Positions 31,953 through 41,755 of a DNA stretch of 64,000 nucleotides are shown here, piece after piece. Location of the stretch: contig NZ_LT670846.1 of assembly GCF_900142435.1 (NCBI RefSeq), positions 62,001-126,000 of the forward strand, written 5' to 3'. The DNA is from Thermocrinis minervae (GTDB taxonomy: Bacteria; Aquificota; Aquificia; Aquificales; Aquificaceae). Below the pieces are notes generated by a model, which made no database searches, was not told the DNA's origin, and saw only the letters and a program-made list of their open reading frames with translations. The stretch's first letter is position 1, and every line of letters starts with the position of its first letter. Both the position numbers and the translations under genes were made by a program.

Positions 31953-31979
31953 AATATTTGACCTGTATGGAGGGTAGGT

Positions 31980-32777
31980 ATGATAGGAAAATTGGTCAGG
32001 CTTGAGAGGATAGTAAACAGAAACACCGGTAAAACTGTCATAGTGCCTATGGACCACGGAGTAAGCTCGGGTCCAATAGAAGGCATAGAGGACATAAGAA
32101 AAGCCGTTGAGGATGTAGCACAGGGTGGAGCGGACGCAGTAGTGTTACACAAAGGTATGGTAAAGGTAGGGCATAGGGGAAAAGGCAGGGATATAGGCCT
32201 GATAATTCACCTTTCAGCTTCCACAGACTGGGCACCTACTAAGAACGACAAAGTACTTGTATGTACGGTGGAAGAAGCCATAAAGCTCGGTGCTGATGGC
32301 GTGTCCATACATGTAAACATAGGTGCAGACCTAGAAAGGGAAATGCTCAAAGATTTTGGTTACGTTTCCAAAGTTTGCGAAGAATGGGGAATGCCACTTC
32401 TGGCCATGGTGTACGGAAGAGGTAAAGACATGAACCAGTATGATCCAAAAGTGGTAGCCCACTGTGCAAGGTTAGGGGCCGAACTGGGTGCAGATGTGGT
32501 AAAGGTACCTTACACAGGAGATCCAGAAAGTTTTGCAAAGGTAGTCCAAGGCTGTCCAATCCCAGTAGTCATAGCCGGTGGTCCAAAGATGAAGTCCCAC
32601 CTGGAGGTTCTACAAATGGTCTACGGTGCCATACAGGCAGGCGCTAAAGGCATATCCATAGGAAGGAATGTATTCCAGGCAAAGGATAGAGTAAAAATGA
32701 CAAGAGCTCTATGCAGGATAGTTCACGAGAATGCAACTGTAGAAGAAGCTCTCAAGGAGCTTGAACAAGGGGGATAA
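31980..32777 (+). CDS. Class I aldolase of the DhnA family (FBP aldolase or ADH synthase)
   Basis: A 265-residue TIM-barrel Schiff-base aldolase. It has [13 protein letters not shown] near the N-terminus, [12 protein letters not shown] in the middle, and the likely catalytic Lys in [23 protein letters not shown] and [10 protein letters not shown] are the phosphate-binding turns. Relatives are archaeal-type class I fructose-bisphosphate aldolases and 2-amino-3,7-dideoxyheptulosonate synthases; sequence alone does not choose. A good ribosome-binding site (GGAGGG) precedes ATG 31980. fabI follows on the last base of its stop. Confidence 0.8.
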   Translation: MIGKLVRLERIVNRNTGKTVIVPMDHGVSSGPIEGIEDIRKAVEDVAQGGADAVVLHKGMVKVGHRGKGRDIGLIIHLSASTDWAPTKNDKVLVCTVEEAIKLGADGVSIHVNIGADLEREMLKDFGYVSKVCEEWGMPLLAMVYGRGKDMNQYDPKVVAHCARLGAELGADVVKVPYTGDPESFAKVVQGCPIPVVIAGGPKMKSHLEVLQMVYGAIQAGAKGISIGRNVFQAKDRVKMTRALCRIVHENATVEEALKELEQGG

Positions 32778-33598
32778 TGATGGGGCTACTTGAAGGGAAA
32801 AAGGCACTCATCACCGGTGTGGCCAACGAGAAGAGTATAGCTTACGGTATAGCCAAGGCGTTTAGAAGGGAAGGTGCAGAGCTAGCTTTTACCTATGCCA
32901 ACGAAAAACTCAGAGATAGGGTTAAAGAAATAGCAAAGGGACTGGGGTCTGAGCTTGTGTTTGAATGCGATGTTTCAAAAGATGAGCATATAACAGCCCT
33001 TAAAGATTGGCTCTCAAGGGAATGGGGACAGTTGGACATACTGGTTCACTCCATAGCCTATGCACCAAAGGAAGAGTTTAAAGGTGGACTAATAGACACA
33101 TCAAGAGAAGGCTTTAGGATAGCCATGGACATATCGGTATACTCACTAATAGCTTTAACACGAGAGCTTCTACCACTTATGGAAGGTAGGCAAGGAAGCA
33201 TAATAACCCTTTCTTATTACGGTGCCGAGAAGGTAGTACCCCACTACAACGTGATGGGTGTTGCAAAAGCAGCTCTAGAAGCAACCGTAAGGTATCTAGC
33301 TTACGACGTGGCAAAGTATGGACACAGAGTAAACGCCATATCTGCTGGACCTGTGAAAACATTAGCAGCTTACAGCATAACAGGGTTTCACCTTCTCATG
33401 GAACACACTACCAAGGTAAACCCCTTCGGAAAAGCTATAACCATAGAGGATGTAGGTGATACTGCAGTCTATTTATGCAGCGATTGGGCTAGAGCCGTAA
33501 CGGGTGAGGTTATACATGTGGACAACGGGTACCATATAATGGGAGTGTTTGGTAGGGAGGAGGAGATAAAAAAAGAGGTATTTGGTAAACAGAGTTGA
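32777..33598 (+). CDS. fabI: Enoyl-ACP reductase FabI
   Basis: FabI does the last reduction in each round of fatty-acid synthesis. The 273-residue SDR-like protein begins LLEGKKALITGVANEKSIAY, with the FabI-type nucleotide site. It has HSIAYAPKEEF and LSYYGAEKVVPHYNVMGVAK with the catalytic Tyr-x6-Lys, and ends with GEVIHVDNGYHIMG. The start is ATG 32777 or the next codon, ATG 32780. The gene is coupled to the aldolase upstream. Confidence 0.95.
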   Translation: MMGLLEGKKALITGVANEKSIAYGIAKAFRREGAELAFTYANEKLRDRVKEIAKGLGSELVFECDVSKDEHITALKDWLSREWGQLDILVHSIAYAPKEEFKGGLIDTSREGFRIAMDISVYSLIALTRELLPLMEGRQGSIITLSYYGAEKVVPHYNVMGVAKAALEATVRYLAYDVAKYGHRVNAISAGPVKTLAAYSITGFHLLMEHTTKVNPFGKAITIEDVGDTAVYLCSDWARAVTGEVIHVDNGYHIMGVFGREEEIKKEVFGKQS

Positions 33599-33600
33599 GC

Positions 33601-33606
33601 TATAAT
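33601..33606 (+). promoter_or_regulatory. Likely -10 of rpsA
   Basis: A perfect TATAAT lies just after the fabI stop (33598), about 27 nt before ATG 33633. The start point would be near 33614, leaving the ribosome-binding site GGAGGAGA in a short leader. No clear -35 is seen. Confidence 0.5.
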
Positions 33607-33632
33607 ATAAAGTCTGATCTTTGGAGGAGAGT

Positions 33633-35204
33633 ATGGACGAGTTTGAAAAGCTACTTGAAAAAAGCTTAGAGATAAAAACACTGCGGAAAGGGCAAGTTGT
33701 TAGCTGTAAAGTGGTCAAGGTAGATGAACAGAATGTATACGTGGATATCGGCTATAAGACAGAAGGCATAATCCCAAGGGAAGAGTTGTCAGAGGTCAAG
33801 GAAGGTGATAAGATAAAAGCTGTAGTAGTAAAACTCCCCAAGGGTGCACAACCCATACTTTCCTATCAGAAGTATGTTAAGGAAAAGTTGTACGCTTATC
33901 TGAAGCAAGCCTATGAGAAGAAAAGGTTTGTTTCAGGTATTGTAGTAGAAAAGACCGATGAAGGTTTTTGGGTAAATGTAAAGGGTGTAAAGGTACTGCT
34001 ACCTGTAAAAGAGGCAAGCAGACGCACAAAGGTCGGTAAGAGGGTAACGATACAGATAACATCTATGGATAATAACACTATAGTCGGTTCTGAAAGACCA
34101 TACTTAGAGCTGTTGGAAAAAAGAAAGAAAGAGAGGATACTTAGTAAAATAAAAGTGGGGGACGTAATAGAAGGTAGGGTTGTAAAGATAGATCCAGATA
34201 AAGGTATAACCCTCCTTATAGGAGGTGTTCTAAGGGCGTTCCTTCCTAAAGAGGAACTCTCCTGGGGAAGAGACAAAAATCCATACAACTATGCAGAAGT
34301 GGACGAAAGGCTAAAGGTAAAGGTTATCAGGATACCTAAGGACAAAGAATTCATCTTTGTAAGCTTGAGACAACTCAAAGAAAATCCGTGGGAAAAGATC
34401 AAAGAAACCATAAAGAAAGGCGATATACTGAATGTCAAACTCCTAGAGCAGACAGATAAAGGTTTTATAGCTGAGGTCGTTGAAGGTGTAGAAGGGTTTA
34501 TCCCTAAGGAAGAGGTCCCACAGGAAGAGTTTACCTTCAAAAAAGGCGCTGAAGTTAAGGCTCTGGTTCTAACCTTTGAGCCCGAAAGAAGACGTCTTAT
34601 TCTGAGTGTCAAAAGAGCGCTACCTAAACCTTGGGAAGAGTTTCTTAAAGCTAATCCCGTTGGTAGTAAAGTAAAGGGTGTGGTAGAAAAGATAGAGGGC
34701 TCGACAGCTATAGTCAGGTTGACAGACAAGGTGATGGGAATAATACATAGACAAGACCTGAGCTGGGTTAGACTCCCAAGGATGGAAGAAGCACTCAAAG
34801 AAGGAGAAGAGAGAGAGTTTGCAGTTCTTGGTGTCGAAGGAAAGTACATAAAGCTAGGCATAAAACAACTCACTCCTAACCCTTGGGATATAGTAGCTCA
34901 AAAGTACAAGGTGGGTGATAGACTAACTCTTAAGGTAAAATCCCGCCATCCCTTCGGTGTATTCCTAGAACTGGAAGAAGGTATAGACGGCCTCCTGCCT
35001 ATCTCTGAGATACCTAAAGGTGTAGAGCTTAAGGAAGGAGACGAGGTACAGGTAAGGATAGTAGAGATACAACCCGCCGAGAGAAAGCTAACTTTCAGCA
35101 TGAAGGAAGAAGACACAAAGGGTAAGGAGGAGATAATCTCTACTACGGGAAGTACAAGCGGATTTACTCTAGGAGAGATACTCAAAAAGAAGATGAAACT
35201 ATGA
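33633..35204 (+). CDS. rpsA: 30S ribosomal protein S1
   Basis: S1 recruits mRNA to the small subunit. The 523-residue protein contains six S1/OB repeats. They begin near GQVVSCKVVKVDEQNVYVDI, GIVVEKTDEGFWVNVKG, GDVIEGRVVKIDPDKGI, GDILNVKLLEQTDKGF, GSKVKGVVEKIEGSTA and GDRLTLKVKSRHPFGVFLEL. ATG 33633 follows GGAGGAGA closely; a TTG at 33621 is inside that site and is rejected. Six repeats suggest a full-length RpsA. An HU-like gene overlaps its stop by 4 nt. Confidence 0.94.
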   Translation: MDEFEKLLEKSLEIKTLRKGQVVSCKVVKVDEQNVYVDIGYKTEGIIPREELSEVKEGDKIKAVVVKLPKGAQPILSYQKYVKEKLYAYLKQAYEKKRFVSGIVVEKTDEGFWVNVKGVKVLLPVKEASRRTKVGKRVTIQITSMDNNTIVGSERPYLELLEKRKKERILSKIKVGDVIEGRVVKIDPDKGITLLIGGVLRAFLPKEELSWGRDKNPYNYAEVDERLKVKVIRIPKDKEFIFVSLRQLKENPWEKIKETIKKGDILNVKLLEQTDKGFIAEVVEGVEGFIPKEEVPQEEFTFKKGAEVKALVLTFEPERRRLILSVKRALPKPWEEFLKANPVGSKVKGVVEKIEGSTAIVRLTDKVMGIIHRQDLSWVRLPRMEEALKEGEEREFAVLGVEGKYIKLGIKQLTPNPWDIVAQKYKVGDRLTLKVKSRHPFGVFLELEEGIDGLLPISEIPKGVELKEGDEVQVRIVEIQPAERKLTFSMKEEDTKGKEEIISTTGSTSGFTLGEILKKKMKL

Positions 35205-35506
35205 CAAAGGACCTGTTAGCTTCCAAGCTTTTTCAAAAGCTACAGGGTAAAAACATATCTAAGAGAAAGGCAAAGAAGATAGTAAGGGCTATATTTGAAG
35301 AGATAAAGGGCGGTCTTCTTAAAGATGGTGTGGTAAAAATATCCTCTTTTGGTACCTTTAGACTAAAAAGTTATAAGGCCAAGACAGTAAAGCTTCCCAC
35401 AGAGGGTAAACAAGTTTACATACCACCAAAGGAAAAAGTAACCTTCATACCTAGCAAAAAGCTGATAGGTAGATTGAACATAGGCGTAAAGAAGGTTAAA
35501 ATTTAA
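35201..35506 (+). CDS. HU/IHF-family DNA-binding protein
   Basis: A 101-residue nucleoid protein with the HU plan: helices KLFQKLQGKNISKRKAKKIV, the turn VKISSFGTFRLK, then the DNA-binding arm and IPSKKLIGRLN. The arm contains IPPKEKVTF rather than the canonical RNP motif, so it is a divergent member. The start overlaps rpsA as ATGA, so it is made with S1. Confidence 0.88.
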   Translation: MTKDLLASKLFQKLQGKNISKRKAKKIVRAIFEEIKGGLLKDGVVKISSFGTFRLKSYKAKTVKLPTEGKQVYIPPKEKVTFIPSKKLIGRLNIGVKKVKI

Positions 35507-35513
35507 TCTATCC

Positions 35514-35586
35514 CGGGGTGTGGCGCAGGCGGTAGCGCGCTGGCATGGGGGGCCAGAGGTCACGGGTTCAAGTCCCGTCACCCCGA
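35514..35586 (+). tRNA. tRNA-Pro (anticodon GGG)
   Basis: Acceptor CGGGGTG pairs with CACCCCG, with discriminator A. The anticodon loop is ATGGGGG with GGG, the stem CTGGC/GCCAG and the T arm GGTTCAAGTCC. CCA is not encoded. It starts 7 nt after the HU-like stop, so it is probably cut out of the rpsA transcript or has a promoter inside that gene. Confidence 0.94.
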
Positions 35587-35609
35587 TTTTTACTATGGAG
35601 AGGCCAAAG

Positions 35610-36197
35610 ATGAAAGAAGACCTGTCTTCTCTTGCTCTTAAAACCTTCTTAAAGGCTGTGGAGATCCTGGGTGGTTTTGAAGAGCTCATCCAAAGGGACA
35701 GGTTAGACTGGTTGTCTCCTATACTCAAGGCCTGCTATGTTATAGTCCTAAGCGAGGAAGGACAGAAAGGGGAAGAAGAGATAGCTGAGCTGTTAAAGCT
35801 CTCCAAGCAGACTATTAGGAACATACTCAACTCTGGTGTACACCTACTTCAGTTGGATCAAGTTAAGGACATAAAACCCCAAACATCAGGTGCTGTTGCT
35901 AAGTTAGCTTACAAGCTCGTTAAAGATGGCTACGAAGAGTCTAAACTTTTGGAAGAATGCTCCTTTATGGTGGCCTACGCCCTGGATGTACCTTGGGCTT
36001 ACCTTCTCCTTAGAAGGATAAGGGGTGTTGAGTATCCTCTGAAAGATCCTAACAGCATAGTGGACAAAGTGGATGGCATAGTCATAAGAGGCAGACCGGC
36101 CAGGGACGTGCTCATGGAAATAGACTACCCCGTGAAAAGTCCTGTAGAGTTGCTAAGAAGGATAAAGGAAAACCTAAAGATGCATGGTCTGGAGTAG
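35610..36197 (+). CDS. Helix-turn-helix protein of unknown role
   Basis: A 195-residue, mostly helical protein. Residues about 55-78 (EEIAELLKLSKQTIRNILNSG) form a clear helix-turn-helix. The rest (SFMVAYALDVPWAYLLLRRI; DGIVIRGRPARDVLMEI) is not recognised. ATG 35610 is preferred because GGAGAGG lies 7 nt upstream; ATG 35595 is possible, and the longer open frame runs through the tRNA. tamB begins 3 nt after its stop. Confidence 0.65.
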   Translation: MKEDLSSLALKTFLKAVEILGGFEELIQRDRLDWLSPILKACYVIVLSEEGQKGEEEIAELLKLSKQTIRNILNSGVHLLQLDQVKDIKPQTSGAVAKLAYKLVKDGYEESKLLEECSFMVAYALDVPWAYLLLRRIRGVEYPLKDPNSIVDKVDGIVIRGRPARDVLMEIDYPVKSPVELLRRIKENLKMHGLE

Positions 36198-36200
36198 CCT

Positions 36201-39200
36201 TTGAAGTACGTAGGCTACTTCCTACTCCTTATCCTTTTCCTCTACTTTACTCTTGTAAAACCCTACACCATCGCCAGAGGTATAGATTACGAGGTTACAG
36301 GTCTGGAGCTGAATCTAAGAGAACTAAAGCTTGGGATAAAAACCTTTTACATCTACTTCCCCTATAAAGATGGCGTGTGGTTTGTAGGGATAGAAGGGTT
36401 AACTTGGAATAGGGGAGTTATAAGAGTAAGGGATACGTCTGTAGTAGAAGTTTCATCAGTGACTGCTCAAAAACCCTTTGACTTCGACTTTTCACAATTG
36501 ATAAGGCTTTCTAAAAGCTTAAAGGTATACGCAGACAAGGTTTACTTTTCAAGCACAAGTATACCTTACAAAGAGAGTATAACAGTCTTTGTAGGAAGAT
36601 CTTCCTTGGAAAAGGGTAAGCTAAAAAGCCACGAATGGACTGATGTCTACTATACAAAAGAGGGTCAAGTACACCACTACATGGTATTCGTGTATAACTC
36701 GCATGCAGAAGGGGGAACCTTCTTCGTGGATAGGGCATACCTCGTCGGGGATGGGTTTTACGCACAGCTTAAGGCTAAGTGGGAAGGGAAGAAGGGTAAC
36801 TTTGAAGGAAATGTCACTGTAACAGGCTATGAAGGCAGGTACTTTACCCTCAGCCCTGTTCTTTTATACATAAAGGGTGATATTAGCTACACCTACATAA
36901 AGGCGTACCTTGAAGGTTTTGCAGATATGCTAACAGTACGCAGTACATCCTTTAAAGGACTTAGGGCAGAGGGTCAGTACTCATGGAAATGGCACAAGGA
37001 AAACAAGCTAATAGGAGAGATAAAGACGGAAGTTTCTAAAGCTCTGGTTTACTATGACCTTCAACAAGAACTCCTAAAAGCAGACCTGCAAAAGATTCCT
37101 ATACAGGAAGCCAACCTTTCGGCCATAGCAGATGGTAGTATAGAGTGGTACATAAGGAGAAAGTTCCTACACCTTAAAGCTTTTTCAGACGTTATAACTT
37201 ACAAGGACTTAAAGTTATTAGGAAGTCAGTTAGAACTGATCCTGGATTACTCGAGGGGTCCATCTGCTTCTGTTAAGTTTCTTTCTATATCACCAAATGC
37301 TACCTTTTCAGGAAACTTCTACAGTGGGTACCTCCAGGGTAAGTTAACCCTTGTAGACTATCCTTTAAAAGAGCAGAACTTTAGTTCTCTTGTTTCTTAC
37401 GATGGGCTTTTGTATTATAAGGATGGTAAGGTAGCACTTGATGGTTATGGAATGCTTTCACAGACTAGTTATGAAAGTACCTCTTTGGGGAATTTTGTTT
37501 ATAAGCTACAGCTTGACGGAAAAAACTACCATATAGAGCTACGTTCTCTAGGATTGGAAATCTTTGGTTCAGGAAACTTAGAAGAAAAGTCTTTTAGTGG
37601 ATGGGCAAGCCTTAAACAGTACAACTTGAACTACAAAGAAAGCAATTTGGAAGCCCTTACTGGACAGCTTCAAATAGACTACCTTAACGGTCTGCAGAGT
37701 CTAAAAGGGAACATAAGCGGTGCTTTTCAGAAAGATAAGATTAGTTCAAGATTTTCACTTTACGTGGACATAATAGATAACCATAAGGGTAACTATCTCC
37801 TGAGGCTTGAAGACGTAAAGGCCTATGGTCTTGAATTTTCTGGTGGTACTGTTAAAGGTACACTGCAGGATGGAAACGTTGAAGGCACTTACAACCTGGT
37901 AGAAGGGCTTGAAGGAGAATTTCGCTACACTAAAGATGGTCACCTCTACGCCAAGGGTAGTTACAAGGGTGAGGTAAAGGGTATCAATCTGAACCTTGAG
38001 TACTCCCTAAAACAGTGGAGAGACTCCAGCAGCCTTGTTCTATCAGGGTTTGGCAAGTACGCCAACTTCAGCTTTCCTGTAAAGGTAAGGTCAGATGTAC
38101 AGAAGGAGTCTGTAGGGGCTATAGTCGAAGGCTTTAGCACCCATGTGAGTCCTTTCCTCCTGGAGTTTAAGGGCCTTAAGGTGGCCAATTCTATGGTCTA
38201 CTTTGAGGGGGCTTATCTGAAGCTTCAGGATAGGACTGTTCTGACCCTTTCAGAAGGTGTCTGGAGACTGGATATAAAGAACAAAAAGCTGGAACAAGAG
38301 CAGGGTATAAAGATGACGGGTGTTTTAAACGGTGGATTAAAGATATCCTACGAGGATAATCTTAAGATAGACTCGGAAGGTCAGGCAAACCTGCAGGAGC
38401 TGTTTTCCATGATAAGGAGCAGACTTCCTATCTACCTTGAGGGGAGACTCAGCTACACCCTTACATGGGGCAAAGATATAAAGATGCTAAAGGTTTATTC
38501 TCCAGGGATACTTACCATAAGGTCAAGGTACTTGGCCATTCCACTTGAGGGAAGCTTAAACCTATACTACGACGGAAGGTTAAAAGGAGAAGGAAGGTTT
38601 GCAAACGGAAAAGCCTTAGCCACGCTTAACTTTCAAGGTGATGAAAAAAAGGCACACATTCTTATGGACATAAAAAAACTTCCTGTGCTCTACAGGGATA
38701 AAAGGATAAGATACATGGGTAACTTGGATGCAAACACTCAAATGAACACAGATTATAAAACATTAAAAATTGCTGGCATGCTAAGCTTTGACGGAAACTT
38801 ACTGATCGGTAAAGATAAAACTCCAAGCCAAGCTCAAAAGCCTAAAGAGTACGAAAGAATAACCCTAAACCTATCCTTGAAGTCAAAGGATGCCATAAGG
38901 ATAAACATCCCAGAAGGCTATGTTTATGCAAACGTAGACGGAGAAATCTCTGGAACCCTCTACGAACCAAGTTACAAGATAAACCTCAGCCTAGCTGGTG
39001 GACAGCTAAACTACTTTAACAAGGCTTTCTATGTCAGGTTTGGAAAGGTGGAGCTTACTGAAAAAGCAACGAATCTTAACGTTAACCTATTGACCCCCAT
39101 GAACGAGTACGACGTCATAATAGATATACTGGGAAACGCTAACTATCCTAAAATAAGCCTAAGGTCTGACCCACCAAGAAACCAAAGGGAAGTGCTTACA

Positions 39201-39566
39201 TCCCTGGTCCTAGGTGGCACTTCTGGAGAAGGTCTCTTTTCCTTAACAGGAGCTCTCCTCTCATATACTCCAGAGCTTGAAAGCTTACTAAATACCGTCA
39301 ACAGAGCGGTAGGAAGCGGCCTAAAATTGAATGTATCTCCTAAAGTGGGTACTTCTGGTGAGACTGGAGTATCTGTTAAAGTCTCTAAGGATGTATCCGA
39401 AAGGGTTGGAGTAGAGTATCAGCAGAGTACATTAAAGGATCCAAAGGAGAGCTTTTACGGCGCAAACCTAACCCTTACACCATACAGTTCAGTAGGTGGC
39501 AGGGTATATCCTAACGATGGGAAGGAAGTGAGAGTAAGGTTCAGAAAAAAGTTTGACCTAAGGTAA
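36201..39566 (+). CDS. tamB: TamB/AsmA-like envelope bridge protein (DUF490)
   Basis: A 1121-residue protein with an N-terminal membrane anchor (YVGYFLLLILFLYFTLVKP) and a very long beta-rich body. The conserved TamB C-terminal domain (about 930-1121) includes ATNLNVNLLTPMNEYDVIID, RNQREVLTSLVLGG and a final RVRFRKKFDLR. TamB-type proteins span the periplasm and help lipid transport or outer-membrane protein assembly. No TamA/BamA partner is adjacent. The start is TTG 36201 with GGAG upstream. Confidence 0.82.
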   Translation: MKYVGYFLLLILFLYFTLVKPYTIARGIDYEVTGLELNLRELKLGIKTFYIYFPYKDGVWFVGIEGLTWNRGVIRVRDTSVVEVSSVTAQKPFDFDFSQLIRLSKSLKVYADKVYFSSTSIPYKESITVFVGRSSLEKGKLKSHEWTDVYYTKEGQVHHYMVFVYNSHAEGGTFFVDRAYLVGDGFYAQLKAKWEGKKGNFEGNVTVTGYEGRYFTLSPVLLYIKGDISYTYIKAYLEGFADMLTVRSTSFKGLRAEGQYSWKWHKENKLIGEIKTEVSKALVYYDLQQELLKADLQKIPIQEANLSAIADGSIEWYIRRKFLHLKAFSDVITYKDLKLLGSQLELILDYSRGPSASVKFLSISPNATFSGNFYSGYLQGKLTLVDYPLKEQNFSSLVSYDGLLYYKDGKVALDGYGMLSQTSYESTSLGNFVYKLQLDGKNYHIELRSLGLEIFGSGNLEEKSFSGWASLKQYNLNYKESNLEALTGQLQIDYLNGLQSLKGNISGAFQKDKISSRFSLYVDIIDNHKGNYLLRLEDVKAYGLEFSGGTVKGTLQDGNVEGTYNLVEGLEGEFRYTKDGHLYAKGSYKGEVKGINLNLEYSLKQWRDSSSLVLSGFGKYANFSFPVKVRSDVQKESVGAIVEGFSTHVSPFLLEFKGLKVANSMVYFEGAYLKLQDRTVLTLSEGVWRLDIKNKKLEQEQGIKMTGVLNGGLKISYEDNLKIDSEGQANLQELFSMIRSRLPIYLEGRLSYTLTWGKDIKMLKVYSPGILTIRSRYLAIPLEGSLNLYYDGRLKGEGRFANGKALATLNFQGDEKKAHILMDIKKLPVLYRDKRIRYMGNLDANTQMNTDYKTLKIAGMLSFDGNLLIGKDKTPSQAQKPKEYERITLNLSLKSKDAIRINIPEGYVYANVDGEISGTLYEPSYKINLSLAGGQLNYFNKAFYVRFGKVELTEKATNLNVNLLTPMNEYDVIIDILGNANYPKISLRSDPPRNQREVLTSLVLGGTSGEGLFSLTGALLSYTPELESLLNTVNRAVGSGLKLNVSPKVGTSGETGVSVKVSKDVSERVGVEYQQSTLKDPKESFYGANLTLTPYSSVGGRVYPNDGKEVRVRFRKKFDLR

Positions 39567-39568
39567 GG

Positions 39569-39574
39569 TATAAT
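39569..39574 (+). promoter_or_regulatory. -10 of the NIL-thiL-dprA operon, predicted leaderless
   Basis: TATAAT at 39569-39574 lies just after the tamB stop. The start point expected 7 nt downstream is the ATG at 39581 itself. No Shine-Dalgarno site is present, so the first mRNA is probably leaderless. Confidence 0.55.
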
Positions 39575-39580
39575 AGCTAC

Positions 39581-39823
39581 ATGAACTCCATAAGGCTTCA
39601 GCTTATATATCCAGAGGAGAAGGTAAAGGAACCTCTCCTGTGTATGGTCTGTAAGAACTTCGACGTGGTGGTAAACATAAGGACTGCAAAGGTGAGTCAA
39701 ACTACAGGCATACTTACCGTGGAAATAGACGGGCAAGAAGAGGAGATAAACAGGGCCATTGAGTTTTTGGAGTCTGCGGGAGTGATAGTCCAACCCATAG
39801 AAGGCCAGATATTCACAGAATGA
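39581..39823 (+). CDS. NIL-domain protein
   Basis: An 80-residue ferredoxin-like fold protein consisting of one NIL domain (RLQLIYPEEKVKEPLLCMVC, then GILTVEIDGQEEEINRAIEF). NIL domains are often the ligand-sensing tail of methionine ABC transporters or ferredoxins; here it stands alone. Its stop overlaps thiL as ATGA. Confidence 0.82.
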   Translation: MNSIRLQLIYPEEKVKEPLLCMVCKNFDVVVNIRTAKVSQTTGILTVEIDGQEEEINRAIEFLESAGVIVQPIEGQIFTE

Positions 39824-40740
39824 GAATCTCTGAGCTTGGAGAGTTTGGCCTTATAGAGAGACTAAAAAACCTACTAGGGGAGAACATTATAGGAGACGAT
39901 ACGGCCTGTGTGAGCTTAGGTGATGTAAACCTCCTTCTTACCTGTGACCTCCTTCTAGAGGACAGACATTTCAAGAGTTTCTTTCCACCTGCCTCCTTAG
40001 GGTGGAAGGCCATAAGCGTAAACGTCAGCGACGTGTGTGCCAACGGTGGGACACCTAAGTGGGCCTTGGTTTCCCTTATGGTACCAGACTTTGAAGTGTC
40101 CTACATAGAAGAACTCTACGAGGGTATAAAAAGGGCTTGCGAGTTTTACGGATGCAGGGTAGTGGGTGGAAACGTAAGCAGATCGGATAAAGTGGGAATA
40201 GACGTATTTATGGTTGGCATAGCTCAGAGGTTTGTAGGTAGGTCTACAGCCAAAGTAGGAGATGGGGTTTTTGTTTCAGGAACTCTTGGAGACTCTCGGG
40301 CGGGGCTTGAACTACTCCTTATGCAGAAAGACTATTACGAGTCCTTTGAGCTAAGGCTCATAGAAAGGCATCTGAGGCCAACGGCTAGGATAGACTATGT
40401 TAAACACATCACCAAGTATGCGAACGCCAGCATAGATATAAGCGATGGGCTCTCCTCTGAGCTATGGCATATATCCAAAAGGAGCGGTGTAAAGATAGTG
40501 GTAGAAAAAAGAAGAATACCTCTGTCTAAAGAGCTTCTTCTTTTTTGTGAAAAGTACGGAAAGGATCCTTATGACTATGCCCTGAATGGTGGAGAAGATT
40601 ATCAGCTTCTGTTTACACATCCTGTTCACAGACAGAACCCTTTTCTTGACATGACGCAGATAGGTGTGGTGGAAGAGGGGCAAGGTGTTTTCATAGACGG
40701 TGAGCCTTTGAAAGCCCAAGGCTACAAACACTTTGGGTAG
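39820..40740 (+). CDS. thiL: Thiamine-monophosphate kinase ThiL
   Basis: ThiL phosphorylates thiamine monophosphate to the active cofactor. The 306-residue protein begins MRISELGEFGLIERL. It has GDDTACV, DLLLEDRHF, NVSDVCANGG, VGGNVSR and DISDGLSSEL, the set of Asp and Gly motifs that bind Mg-ATP. It is close to normal length. The start is coupled to the NIL gene; dprA follows one base after its stop. Confidence 0.95.
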   Translation: MRISELGEFGLIERLKNLLGENIIGDDTACVSLGDVNLLLTCDLLLEDRHFKSFFPPASLGWKAISVNVSDVCANGGTPKWALVSLMVPDFEVSYIEELYEGIKRACEFYGCRVVGGNVSRSDKVGIDVFMVGIAQRFVGRSTAKVGDGVFVSGTLGDSRAGLELLLMQKDYYESFELRLIERHLRPTARIDYVKHITKYANASIDISDGLSSELWHISKRSGVKIVVEKRRIPLSKELLLFCEKYGKDPYDYALNGGEDYQLLFTHPVHRQNPFLDMTQIGVVEEGQGVFIDGEPLKAQGYKHFG

Positions 40741-40741
40741 A

Positions 40742-41755
40742 ATGGAAAAGCTCTACACTTGGTTAAAGCTCAAGGCAGTAAAGGGCCTGGGTGAAAAGAG
40801 TATAAAGAAGCTCTATCGACACTTCAAAAATCCAGGACTTGTCTTTGAAGCAGACTTAAAGATCCTAGAGCAACTTGTAGGACACACACGTGCAAAGAAC
40901 ATCAAGAGTAAGACCTTTTCCTTCGATCCAGAAAATGTGGTAAAGGTGGTAGAAAAAGAAGGAATAGGCTGGACAACCCTGGACATGAAAGATTACCCTA
41001 AGCTTCTCAAGGAGATAGAGGATCCACCCCCTGTTCTCTTCTACGTTGGCAACCTAAGGGACATCCCTCTGGTAGGAGTAGTAGGGACAAGAAACCCGGA
41101 TATCTACAGCGTAAGCTTTACCAAGGAAATTGTCCAGGGTATTGTTTCCTTGAATTTCGGTGTTGCATCGGGTGGAGCAAAGGGCATAGATTACCTGTCC
41201 CACAAATTTTGCGTAGAAGCCGGTGGCTACACGGCATGCTTTTTAGGCATGGGTGTGCTGAAAGCTCCCGAACACCTTAGGAAAACGGTGTTAAAAGAGG
41301 GTGTACTCATGTCTGAGTTTCTTCCAGAAGAGGAACCTGCAGAGTACACTTTCGTAAGGAGGAACCGGCTCATAAGTGGATCTTCCCTTCTCCTTTTGAT
41401 AATAGAAGCTGGAGAGAAAAGTGGAGCTCTTATAACAGCAGAGTTTGCCCACAGACAGGGTAGACCTATCTTCGCTCACATAGGTGTAGGTAAAAGCCCA
41501 AGATGGAAAGGATGCGTAAAGCTTGTGAACGAAGGAATAGCAAAAGCCTTCTCCGACCTTTCCGACTTAGGCCTGAACCTTCAGAGCAAAAGATTGCCTG
41601 AAGATGACCTTATAAGCCTGCTTGTATCACCTAAGACCTTTGAAGATCTTCTTACGCTAACTGGCATGGACCCAAGGTCCCTCATGAACAAACTCACCCT
41701 TTACGAGATAGAAGGTAAGATAAGGAGGAACGGAAGTTACTACACAATCGCCTAA
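40742..41755 (+). CDS. dprA: DNA processing protein DprA
   Basis: DprA loads RecA on incoming single-stranded DNA during natural transformation. The 337-residue protein has an N-terminal helical part (KAVKGLGEKSIKKLYRHF) and the Rossmann-like DNA-binding domain. Motifs are VVGTRNPDIYSVSF, GVASGGAKGIDYLSH and RRNRLISGSSLLLLIIEAG. A winged-helix C-terminus follows. ATG 40742 is preferred over an in-frame TTG at 40733 that lies inside thiL. With pilT and pilC in the same window, it fits a transformable cell. Confidence 0.94.
   Translation: MEKLYTWLKLKAVKGLGEKSIKKLYRHFKNPGLVFEADLKILEQLVGHTRAKNIKSKTFSFDPENVVKVVEKEGIGWTTLDMKDYPKLLKEIEDPPPVLFYVGNLRDIPLVGVVGTRNPDIYSVSFTKEIVQGIVSLNFGVASGGAKGIDYLSHKFCVEAGGYTACFLGMGVLKAPEHLRKTVLKEGVLMSEFLPEEEPAEYTFVRRNRLISGSSLLLLIIEAGEKSGALITAEFAHRQGRPIFAHIGVGKSPRWKGCVKLVNEGIAKAFSDLSDLGLNLQSKRLPEDDLISLLVSPKTFEDLLTLTGMDPRSLMNKLTLYEIEGKIRRNGSYYTIA

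Noticed and set aside
35520-35609. Longer form of the HTH protein starting inside tRNA-Pro(GGG)
   Set aside because: The first 30 codons are tRNA sequence and spacer; ATG 35610 has a proper ribosome-binding site.
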